Positions 1 through 6,124 of a stretch of DNA of 9,192 bases are shown here, in pieces. A program made the position numbers and the translations under genes. Below the pieces are notes generated by a model, which had not been told where the DNA came from, searched no databases, and worked only from the letters and a program-made list of their open reading frames with translations. The first letter of the stretch is position 1. Each line of letters starts with the position of its first letter. The stretch is from Clostridia bacterium. GTDB lineage: Bacteria > Bacillota > Clostridia > Christensenellales > Borkfalkiaceae. Where the stretch lies: contig JAGCLN010000146.1 in NCBI GenBank assembly GCA_017646945.1, forward strand, positions 1 through 9,192, given 5' to 3'.

Positions 1-22
1 CAAACTATTCTTAATCAAACGC

Positions 23-55
23 GAGCCTACTTGTGCTTGTTTCTAACGTCTTAAA
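23..55. repeat. Degenerate 33-bp repeat, copy A
   Basis: It begins GAGCCTACTTGTGCTTGT, and this 18-mer recurs exactly at 221-238. Over 33 bp it matches copy C (221-253) at 30 positions. The segment 22-39 can fold as CGAGC, an 8-nt loop, then GCTTG. It is preceded at 13-20 by AATCAAAC, which also recurs before copy C at 191-198. Confidence 0.8.
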
Positions 56-151
56 TTTTAATCCGTTATAAACTTCGCAATACTGCGTTACTGTCAAGCC
101 TTTGCGACCGCAATAACCAAAAAGGTTAATTGCGCCCGACAAAGTTTTGCC

Positions 152-184
152 GAGCCTTGTCTTGCTCGTTTCTAACAGCTAAAA
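152..184. repeat. Degenerate 33-bp repeat, copy B (diverged)
   Basis: It aligns without gaps to copy A at about 25 of 33 positions and shares GAGCCT and GTTTCTAAC. The hairpin at 151-168 (CGAGC, 8-nt loop, GCTCG) replaces the G-U pair of copies A and C by a G-C pair, so pairing is kept although the sequence differs. It is preceded at 116-136 by a 21-bp element (ACCAAAAAGGTTAATTGCGCC) that resembles 201-220 ahead of copy C. Confidence 0.65.
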
Positions 185-220
185 ATATTCAATCAAACAG
201 ACCAAAAGGTTAGTTGTGCC

Positions 221-253
221 GAGCCTACTTGTGCTTGTAACTAACGCCTTAAA
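221..253. repeat. Degenerate 33-bp repeat, copy C
   Basis: It is the near-twin of copy A, with 30 of 33 positions identical. The 201-220 element (ACCAAAAGGTTAGTTGTGCC) comes directly before it, matching the 116-136 element upstream of copy B with one base fewer and two substitutions. Two folds are possible: the short CGAGC/GCTTG hairpin at 220-237, or a longer stem pairing 209-218 with 236-245, which includes GTTAGTT with AACTAAC and three G-U pairs. Confidence 0.8.
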
Positions 254-341
254 GCGTTTTGATAATCAATGCCTTCACATTTAATATTTTATGTTTTTTG
301 TGTAAATTTGATAAAAATTCATTAAATTATATAATTTAATA

Positions 342-370
342 TTGACATTTTGACTTTTAGAGTATATTAT
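342..370 (+). promoter_or_regulatory. Sigma-A-type promoter of the ABC transporter gene
   Basis: TTGACA at 342-347 matches the -35 consensus exactly. A 17-nt spacer follows, then TATTAT at 365-370 as the -10 box. Transcription would start near 377, leaving a leader of about 30 nt before the ribosome binding site AGGGGG at 396-401 and the ATG at 408. The stretch 281-340 upstream is strongly AT-rich and could serve as an UP element. No regulator gene is present in the window. Confidence 0.8.
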
Positions 371-388
371 TTATACACAAATAATATA
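363..388. promoter_or_regulatory. Inverted repeat over the -10 box, candidate operator
   Basis: TATATTATTT (363-372) and AAATAATATA (379-388) are perfect 10-bp inverted repeats separated by ATACAC. The left arm contains the -10 box and the repeat spans the expected transcription start, a classic place for a repressor to block RNA polymerase. A direct repeat CTTTTAG flanks it at 354-360 and 391-397. The arms are almost pure A/T, so part of the symmetry could be chance. There is no T-tract after it, so it is not a terminator. Confidence 0.45.
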
Positions 389-407
389 AGCTTTTAGGGG
401 GAAAGAT

Positions 408-3254
408 ATGCTCGCATTAAAAAATATTGTTAAAGATTATCGCGTTGCAAGTGAAACGGTGCACGCATTAAAGGGCTTATCAATTAACTTTAGAGCAAAC
501 GAGTTTGTTTCCATACTCGGTCCTTCAGGGTGTGGAAAAACCACTTTGCTTAACATTATAGGCGGTCTTGATAGATACACGTCAGGTGACCTTGTTATCA
601 ACGGTAAAAGTACTAAGCTTTACAGCGATAGAGACTGGGACGTTTATCGTAATCACAGGGTAGGTTTTATCTTTCAAAGTTACAACCTTATTCCCCACCA
701 AACAATCCTTGGCAACGTTGAACTTGCTTTAACTATTGCAGGTATCGATAAGGAAGAAAGAATTAAAAGGGCAAAGGAAGCGCTCGATAGAGTAGGTCTT
801 AAAGGTCAATACAAGAAAAGGCCTAATCAATTATCGGGCGGTCAATGCCAAAGAGTAGCGATAGCGCGTGCGCTCGTCAACAATCCCGAAATCTTGCTTG
901 CAGACGAGCCTACCGGCGCGCTCGATACCGTAACGAGCGTTCAAATTATGGACCTTATTAAAGAGATTTCCAAAGAACGCTTAGTTATTATGGTTACTCA
1001 CAACCCCGACCTTGCTGAAAAATATTCAACGAGAATAGTAAGAATGCTCGACGGTAACTTGAACGAAGATACAATGCCGTATTCCGATGAAGAAGAAGTT
1101 CGCGAATGCGAGCAACTCGCCCTTTTAGAAAAAGCGGAAAACGAACAAGTAGAAAACCCCGTTAAGGAAGAAGGCGAGATTGTTGAACCCACCGTGGAAC
1201 AGAAAAAGCCGAAAGTTAAAAAAGAAAAGGCAAAGATGTCATTACTTACGGCGTTTAGGTTGTCCGCAAGAAACCTTATATCCAAAAAGGGTAGAACGGC
1301 GATGGTTGGTTTTGCAGGTTCAATCGGCATTATCGGCATTGCGCTCGTTCTTTCGTTCTCGGCGGGTATTAAGGGTTATATTGCGTCAATGCAAGACGAT
1401 ATGTTGTCCGGCAACCCCATAACGATAACGGAAAACACATACGATTTAGAAGCTCTTTCGGGTATGATGGAAACTAACCAAAAGGTAGAACTTGCCAAAA
1501 AGCCTAACAAGGTGGCGGTTGACTCTATGGTTGAGTACTTTATCAAAATGGGTGATAAGGCGCAAAGTTTACTTATCAAAAACGATTTAGACCAAAAATA
1601 TATCGATTACGTTAAGGCTATGCCCAAGGATTATTACGCCGCAATAGATTACGGCTACGGCATCAACGCTCACCACAACGTTTATACTGACGTTGTTTTG
1701 CAAAGCGAACAAACGGGTGTTGACCAAAAGGGCAAGCCCATATACAAAAATGAAACCAAGTCGATGTCAATCACGGCTCTCACTTCTCTTTACACCGAAC
1801 TTTTGAAGAAGTCTTCTTTTGAAGATTACGCTCAATACGTAAGTATGTTTATTCCAAATATGGAACAAGCGCCGAGCAGTGAAGAGTACATAAGGTCGCA
1901 ATACACCGTTTACGGTGATATCGCAACGGAAAAGGACGAGATAATGCTCGTTATCAACAAAGAAGATACGATGAGCGACTTGTTGCTTGCAAGGCTTGGC
2001 TATTACACTCAAGAAGAGTTTTTAAACGTCGTTTATAAAGCGCAAGAAGATTTAGATATCGAAAAGGGACTTATAACCGCTTACGACGATTTTAACCCCG
2101 ATATCTACAAGCAATATTTCGACTACGAAGAACTTCGCGGTAAAACGTTCACTTGGTATCCCAACTCTCAAGTATACGAAAAGACGGTTAACCCCTTAAT
2201 GCCGTACACTTACAACTACTTAGAAGGCGAAGGCTGGGCGGATAACGACAAAGCCGTTCAACTCAAAGTAGTAGGCGTATTAAAGCCTAACGACAACGTT
2301 ATGTTTGGTAGTATGATGTCTGGTATTTACTACACTCAAGCGTTTAACGACTACGTTGTTTCGGTAAACAGCGCTGAAGAAAACGGTATCGTAGATTCAA
2401 TCAAGGCTATGAGTGAATTAAGCCCTGCTCAAGCGGTAGGTTTATACGCAAGCGTATACTACTCGATGGAATACTATCACAAGGGCGAAAAAATCGTTAC
2501 CCCGATGCCTGAAATCACTTCAAGCGGTCTTAAAACCGACGGTTGCTTAGGTACTTCTTTACTCGGTACTGCCGAAATGATGCAAGCGATGTTTGCAACC
2601 GAAGTTGATTATGACGATATGGTTAAAGCCCTTGTTAGAACGCTCGGCGGTAATACCTTGCCTAATTCAGTAAAGATTTTCCCGATAAGTTTTGACAATA
2701 AAAATTTAGTAACCAACTATTTAAAAGAATGGAACGGCAAAAAAGATATAACTGTAAACGGCGTAACCTATACCGATGAAGACCGTCAAGATATCGAGTA
2801 TACCGACACTTTGGAACTTATTATCCCCTTAATCAACACTATGATTGATATCGTTTCTTACGCGCTCATAGCGTTCACTTCGGTATCCCTTTTAGTTTCA
2901 ACGGTAATGATAGGTATAATCACTTACGTTTCGGTAGTTGAAAGAATTAAGGAAATCGGCGTAATTCGTTCGCTCGGCGGTAGAAAGAAAGACGTGTCGC
3001 ATCTATTCAATGCAGAAACGTTTATCATAGGTTTACTCGCAGGTATTATAGGTATACTTGCTTCCGTACTCATAAGCGAAGTCGTTAACCTTATCTTGTA
3101 TCCGTTAATTGATATAAGAAGAATAGCGATTCTTCCCGTATCTAACGCGATTATACTAATCGTGCTTAGCGTAGTGCTTACTTTAATTTCAGGTTTAGTG
3201 CCTGCAAGGAGCGCCGCTAATAAGGACCCCGTTAACGCGCTTAGAACTGAATAA
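408..3254 (+). CDS. MacB-type ABC transporter, fused ATPase and FtsX-like permease
   Basis: This 948-residue inner-membrane protein joins an ABC ATPase to a MacB/FtsX-type permease. Residues 1-220 are the nucleotide-binding domain: Walker A GPSGCGKT (38-45), Q-loop Q90, signature LSGGQ (142-146), Walker B ILLADE (162-167) and H-loop H198, all intact. A charged linker (about 220-275) is first acidic, then lysine-rich. One membrane helix (about 299-320) is followed by some 480 extracytoplasmic residues, then three helices (about 817-842, 872-895, 911-930). The FtsX-like EIGVIRSLGGRKKDV lies at 849-863, and the protein ends in PARSAANKDPVNALRTE. MacB-family proteins dimerise and drive efflux or work on envelope substrates by mechanotransmission rather than by carrying substrate through the membrane. 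The substrate here is unknown. The outer domain is about twice that of E. coli MacB. The start is supported by AGGGGG six bases upstream. The gene is monocistronic, between its own promoter and a terminator. Confidence 0.93.
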   Translation: MLALKNIVKDYRVASETVHALKGLSINFRANEFVSILGPSGCGKTTLLNIIGGLDRYTSGDLVINGKSTKLYSDRDWDVYRNHRVGFIFQSYNLIPHQTILGNVELALTIAGIDKEERIKRAKEALDRVGLKGQYKKRPNQLSGGQCQRVAIARALVNNPEILLADEPTGALDTVTSVQIMDLIKEISKERLVIMVTHNPDLAEKYSTRIVRMLDGNLNEDTMPYSDEEEVRECEQLALLEKAENEQVENPVKEEGEIVEPTVEQKKPKVKKEKAKMSLLTAFRLSARNLISKKGRTAMVGFAGSIGIIGIALVLSFSAGIKGYIASMQDDMLSGNPITITENTYDLEALSGMMETNQKVELAKKPNKVAVDSMVEYFIKMGDKAQSLLIKNDLDQKYIDYVKAMPKDYYAAIDYGYGINAHHNVYTDVVLQSEQTGVDQKGKPIYKNETKSMSITALTSLYTELLKKSSFEDYAQYVSMFIPNMEQAPSSEEYIRSQYTVYGDIATEKDEIMLVINKEDTMSDLLLARLGYYTQEEFLNVVYKAQEDLDIEKGLITAYDDFNPDIYKQYFDYEELRGKTFTWYPNSQVYEKTVNPLMPYTYNYLEGEGWADNDKAVQLKVVGVLKPNDNVMFGSMMSGIYYTQAFNDYVVSVNSAEENGIVDSIKAMSELSPAQAVGLYASVYYSMEYYHKGEKIVTPMPEITSSGLKTDGCLGTSLLGTAEMMQAMFATEVDYDDMVKALVRTLGGNTLPNSVKIFPISFDNKNLVTNYLKEWNGKKDITVNGVTYTDEDRQDIEYTDTLELIIPLINTMIDIVSYALIAFTSVSLLVSTVMIGIITYVSVVERIKEIGVIRSLGGRKKDVSHLFNAETFIIGLLAGIIGILASVLISEVVNLILYPLIDIRRIAILPVSNAIILIVLSVVLTLISGLVPARSAANKDPVNALRTE

Positions 3255-3261
3255 AATAATT

Positions 3262-3289
3262 AGGATACCAAATTTGGTATCCTTTTTTT
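3262..3289 (+). terminator. Rho-independent terminator after the ABC transporter gene
   Basis: AGGATACCA (3262-3270) pairs perfectly with TGGTATCCT (3275-3283) around an AATT loop, followed by T residues through 3289. It lies 8 bases after the stop codon and separates the ABC gene from the promoter at 3366. Confidence 0.93.
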
Positions 3290-3365
3290 AACATCGCTAA
3301 TTATAAAAAAAATAACGGGCATACTTAACTTTGTAAAAAATGGGCAAAATTTACGAAAAAAAGTA

Positions 3366-3394
3366 TTGATATATTTATAAATATATGTTAATAT
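3366..3394 (+). promoter_or_regulatory. Sigma-A-type promoter of the two-gene membrane-protein unit
   Basis: TTGATA (3366-3371), a 17-nt spacer and TAATAT (3389-3394) fit a sigma-A promoter. TGT directly before the -10 box (3386-3388) gives an extended -10 element. An alternative TATAAT occurs at 3392-3397, but its 20-nt spacing is too long for this -35 box. The leader up to the ATG at 3426 is about 25 nt. Confidence 0.7.
3369..3386. promoter_or_regulatory. 18-bp perfect palindrome in the promoter spacer, candidate operator
   Basis: ATATATTTATAAATATAT is its own reverse complement and overlaps the end of the -35 box and the spacer. A dimeric regulator bound here would block polymerase. Because it is pure A/T in an AT-rich intergenic region, chance symmetry is a real alternative. 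Confidence 0.3.
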
Positions 3395-3425
3395 AATAAT
3401 AGCAAAAGTTTTTCGGTGGAGTGTA

Positions 3426-4547
3426 ATGGTTAAAAAGCGTATATTCCCCGCGTTTATAGCAATATTTTTATCCGTATTTTGCGTTTGTTTTTCAACGGGC
3501 GTAGCCAAGGCTGAAACTAGTGACCTTACTTCTCACGAACTCGCCTTGCAAAGCGGTTATGCGGAAGTTGTTGCGTTTATAGACGGCGGTGGAGTTTTTA
3601 CAACTGAAAACGTTGACGATTTGATTTCAGTTTCGTCAAACGCGGTAAAGTCCGCCGAGTATTTAAAAGAAACGGTATCGGCAATCACTTACGATGATTT
3701 TTATCGCAATATGCATACGGACGTGTTGCAAGTTTGCAAAAACGCTCACGTTTTCAAAATGAAAAACAGTTACGACCCCGATATTTATTCCCCAACAGAC
3801 GGGGGCTTAACTTTACTTCACAACAAACTTAGTGGGTACGTTACGGCGATAAGAACGGCTACCGAGTATAGCATTATTGAAAGTTCGTATAACGCGTGGA
3901 ACGATTTCATTACCAACGGCGAAATTTCCTTAAACGTTACTAACCTTGAAACGAACGGGGATATTTTGGTAAAAATAATTTCCGCCGAGCCGTTGTTTGC
4001 TGAAGACGATAAGTTGACCGCGTCTAAGTTTGGTGACACTATAATTACTAAAAACACCATAACCGCGATAGAGAGTAGCGATAAGTTAAAATCGCAAGAT
4101 AGCGGTCTTGCATACTATCTTTCAATCCGTTGGATAAGAGACGGCGTTGTGCAAGAAAAAAGTCGCGCTTCGGTAACGGTGTATATAGACCTTGAAGACT
4201 TAGGTCTTCAAACCGCAACTGATATTCAAGTTGCAAGATACGTAGGCGGTGAAAAGGTTGAATTTATTGAGAACGTCGTAGTGGAAGACGGTTACTTGGT
4301 ATTTACGCTTGAAAGTTTAGGCGGGGATATCGAAAGCCAGTTTTCATTAGACTTTGCAATAGTAGCAAAGGGTTACAAGCAGGCGAAAACTAATTACGGA
4401 ATTATCGTAATAGTAAGTAGCGCGTTGATACTCGTTAGCGCAATAGTATTAAAGCTTGTGTTCGGCGCAAGAAGGCGCAAGAAGAGAAAGTTGTATAAAT
4501 CGTTCGTAAAACAGCAAAAAGACGAGCGTTTAGATAATGTAGAATAA
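3426..4547 (+). CDS. Secreted, C-terminally membrane-anchored protein of unknown function
   Basis: I do not recognise this 373-residue protein. It has a classical signal peptide: basic MVKKR, a hydrophobic core, and a likely AKA|E cleavage after residue 29. The cysteines at 19 and 21 do not form a good lipobox, so a lipoprotein is unlikely. The ectodomain spans about 30-322. Its first part (30-165) looks helical. Its second part (166-315) alternates strands and ends in a pattern often seen in membrane-proximal beta domains of clostridial surface proteins (x-V-E-D-G-Y-L-V-F-T-L, then a phenylalanine-rich strand). A single membrane helix (about 324-347) is followed by the basic stop-transfer RRRKKRK (349-355) and a short cytoplasmic tail, giving a type I topology. 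The start is supported by GGTGGAG at 3415-3421. It lies 18 bases before the next gene and is probably co-transcribed with it. No sortase motif is seen. Confidence 0.85.
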   Translation: MVKKRIFPAFIAIFLSVFCVCFSTGVAKAETSDLTSHELALQSGYAEVVAFIDGGGVFTTENVDDLISVSSNAVKSAEYLKETVSAITYDDFYRNMHTDVLQVCKNAHVFKMKNSYDPDIYSPTDGGLTLLHNKLSGYVTAIRTATEYSIIESSYNAWNDFITNGEISLNVTNLETNGDILVKIISAEPLFAEDDKLTASKFGDTIITKNTITAIESSDKLKSQDSGLAYYLSIRWIRDGVVQEKSRASVTVYIDLEDLGLQTATDIQVARYVGGEKVEFIENVVVEDGYLVFTLESLGGDIESQFSLDFAIVAKGYKQAKTNYGIIVIVSSALILVSAIVLKLVFGARRRKKRKLYKSFVKQQKDERLDNVE

Positions 4548-4565
4548 AATTAAAGGAGAAATTTT

Positions 4566-6032
4566 ATGATTGCAACAATTCAAAATTTTTTAACAAAAAT
4601 AATTTATTCGGTGCTTAAATTATTTGGTGAAGAAACGCCGAGTAAAGTGTACGATAAATACGTTGAGTTTCGTACCTTCTGCAAATGGAATCCCGAATGG
4701 AAAATTCCCTTTGCTTTCGTGTTGATTTTAGCGGCGCTTATTCTCGCTATCATTTTCTTGGTTATCATCATTTTAATCATTAGAAGATGCAGAAAGAGAA
4801 AGGTTAACTTCTTTGTTGACGGCAAATTATACAAATCAACTAAAACCAAATTCAAAAAAGCGATTGCTTTCCCCGAAGTTCCTGTTAAAGACGGATTTGC
4901 TTTCGTTTGCTGGGCTAAGGACAAAGTTGGTAAAGTTCCCTACACGAAGACTGTTCTTGATAAGAAGAAATCACTTACTCTCTACGCTATTTTTGAAGTA
5001 GCAAAGAAGGAAGAAGAAGTTGTTCCCGAAGTTCAAGAACCCGCTCCGCAACCGGTTATTCCGCAACCCACAATCGTTCAACCCACTCCGCAATACGTTG
5101 TGCCCCCTATCGTTGTTCCGCAATACGTTATGCCTAACTATATGGCTCCGCAATACGCTGCTCAACCCGTTGCACAACCCGTTGCCCCTGCTCAACCCGT
5201 AGCGCAACCCGTTGCTCCGCAACCTGTTCCCGTTGAACCGGTTGAAGCGCCTATTGAATACGGCCCTGCATATTACTATGATGAAATTAGATACGCTATG
5301 CTCGGTTACGAAAGGTCTAATCAATTCAAGAAACTCGGCGTTCAAGTTAAGCAAATTATTGCTGAAATGTTCCAAAAAGACGACGTTGTTTACCTTTATC
5401 TTGCAGTAGACCCTTCACTCATGGCTGAAAAGGGCTTTAAAGTTGAAAGATACGAAGATAGTCAATTCGCTATCGTTCCTTGCAAAAAGGCAATCAAGTC
5501 TAAGGAAGATTTAGAAGAAGCGCTCAAACTCGTTAAGGAAGCAATGACCGTTAACAACCTTGTTAAGAGTGAAGTTTCGTTCATGCGCAGACCTACTAGT
5601 GACGAACAAACTAGAAAGAGCGGTTTCGTATTCTTCATTAAGAACGATACCGTTGCAACTAGCGCGGCTGATTATTATAGGCTTTTAAGAGCAATCGTTT
5701 TAAGTTATCAAAAGAAAGAAGGTTTCCAAGTACCGCAAGAACACGTTAACAGAATGATTTTGAAGATTTACAAGAAAGAAGAACTCGTTTACGTATATCT
5801 TCACCTTGATCCGTCTGCCGAAGGTCTTGTAAACGTAAGTTTTGATAAGAACTTCGTTGATACTCCTGCAATGCTTGAAATCAAGAACGCAGAAGACTTC
5901 CTTAGAGCGAACGAGCTTATCGATAAGCTTATGTATCGTTTCGGTATGATGAGAAGTCCTGCTAAGGCAGAAATTTCTCTTGACGACCAAATTGACGTTA
6001 ACTGTGGCTTTGGTTACAGAATTAAAAACTAA
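4566..6032 (+). CDS. Single-pass membrane protein with InlB-like module and duplicated C-terminal domain
   Basis: This 488-residue protein has a mosaic layout. Residues 1-47 include an amphipathic segment. One strong membrane helix lies at about 48-73 and is followed by the basic RRCRKRK (73-79). Residues 79-145 resemble the Flg_new/InlB B-repeat fold (FPEVPVKDGFAFVCW, then LTLYAIFE). A low-complexity Pro/Gln/Val/Ala linker covers about 146-235. Two copies of a domain of about 120 residues follow (239-359 and 367-488). They share VVYLYLAVDPS / LVYVYLHLDPS, AIKSKEDLEEA / EIKNAEDFLRA and SGFVFFIKN / CGFGYRIKN. From memory, this domain recurs in many gut Clostridia proteins that carry LYLALDP, DTP and RIKN motifs; I know no function for it. 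The start is supported by AAGGAG at 4553-4558. The gene is probably co-transcribed with the upstream secreted protein. The basic cluster after the helix suggests a cytoplasmic C-terminus. Confidence 0.88.
   Translation: MIATIQNFLTKIIYSVLKLFGEETPSKVYDKYVEFRTFCKWNPEWKIPFAFVLILAALILAIIFLVIIILIIRRCRKRKVNFFVDGKLYKSTKTKFKKAIAFPEVPVKDGFAFVCWAKDKVGKVPYTKTVLDKKKSLTLYAIFEVAKKEEEVVPEVQEPAPQPVIPQPTIVQPTPQYVVPPIVVPQYVMPNYMAPQYAAQPVAQPVAPAQPVAQPVAPQPVPVEPVEAPIEYGPAYYYDEIRYAMLGYERSNQFKKLGVQVKQIIAEMFQKDDVVYLYLAVDPSLMAEKGFKVERYEDSQFAIVPCKKAIKSKEDLEEALKLVKEAMTVNNLVKSEVSFMRRPTSDEQTRKSGFVFFIKNDTVATSAADYYRLLRAIVLSYQKKEGFQVPQEHVNRMILKIYKKEELVYVYLHLDPSAEGLVNVSFDKNFVDTPAMLEIKNAEDFLRANELIDKLMYRFGMMRSPAKAEISLDDQIDVNCGFGYRIKN
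5088..5226 (+). repeat. In-frame tandem repeats encoding the Pro/Gln/Val linker
   Basis: CCGCAATACG recurs at 5088, 5118 and 5148, exactly 30 bases apart, giving 10-residue units that each begin PQY. The following stretch (about 5161-5226) is built from CAACCCGT units that encode PVAQ and PVAP steps. The nucleotide identity suggests recent repeat expansion in a flexible linker, so its length may vary between strains. Confidence 0.8.
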
Positions 6033-6055
6033 TTTTCAAACAAACAATTTAAGGG

Positions 6056-6082
6056 AAAGGCGTGATATACATCACGTCTTTT
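6056..6082 (+). terminator. Hairpin between the membrane-protein unit and greA, weak terminator or operator
   Basis: AAAGGCGTGAT (6056-6066) pairs with ATCACGTCTTT (6071-6081) around an ATAC loop, with one G-U pair among 11. Only four T residues (6079-6082) follow, so termination may be partial. The core CGTGATATACATCACG (6061-6076) is a double-stranded palindrome and could instead be a protein-binding site. No good sigma-A promoter is visible between this hairpin and greA, so some read-through from upstream, or a non-consensus promoter, must supply greA transcription. Confidence 0.55.
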
Positions 6083-6124
6083 AACCCGTTTTTAGCAACT
6101 TAAATAAATTAAAGGAAATAAAAA

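Larger units (their letters stand above)
11..265 (-). other. Gene-free block with a repeat-bearing, interrupted minus-strand open frame
   Basis: No start-to-stop gene is visible in 1-407. On the minus strand one frame is open from 265 down to 182 (28 codons), is interrupted by a TAG at 181-179, and continues open for 55 codons to a TAA at 13-11. The three 33-bp repeat copies of this region all fall in this same frame, and each translates to a version of L-x-T-S-(TS/KT)-R-L. There is no ATG and no ribosome binding site at either segment. It may be a decayed repetitive gene, or a non-coding repeat family that happens to lack stops. I do not recognise the peptide. Bases 271-340 are AT-rich and hold nothing identifiable beyond a possible UP-like tract before the promoter. 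Confidence 0.3.

Noticed and set aside
208..248. Stem pairing 209-218 with 236-245 as a terminator of a gene left of the window
   Set aside because: There is no T-tract after it, three of ten pairs are G-U, and no coding region ends before it.
1..270. CRISPR-like array or tRNA-like element at the left edge
   Set aside because: The repeats are unevenly spaced (129 and 69 bases), imperfect, and without uniform spacers; no cloverleaf can be drawn.
998..1339. Minus-strand open frame of 113 codons inside the ABC transporter gene
   Set aside because: It lies wholly inside a strongly supported ABC gene, has a low-complexity Ser/Phe-rich translation and shows no recognisable motif; it is the antisense shadow of the charged linker.
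3426..3491. Lipoprotein signal at the cysteines of residues 19 and 21
   Set aside because: The residues before each cysteine do not fit a lipobox, while AKA|E at 27-30 is a good signal peptidase I site and the protein already has a C-terminal membrane anchor.
4971..5375. Minus-strand open frame of 134 codons with an Asn/Leu/Arg/Gly-rich repetitive product
   Set aside because: It is the complement of the Pro/Gln/Val linker repeats of the + strand gene, so its repetitive look is inherited; no start context supports it.
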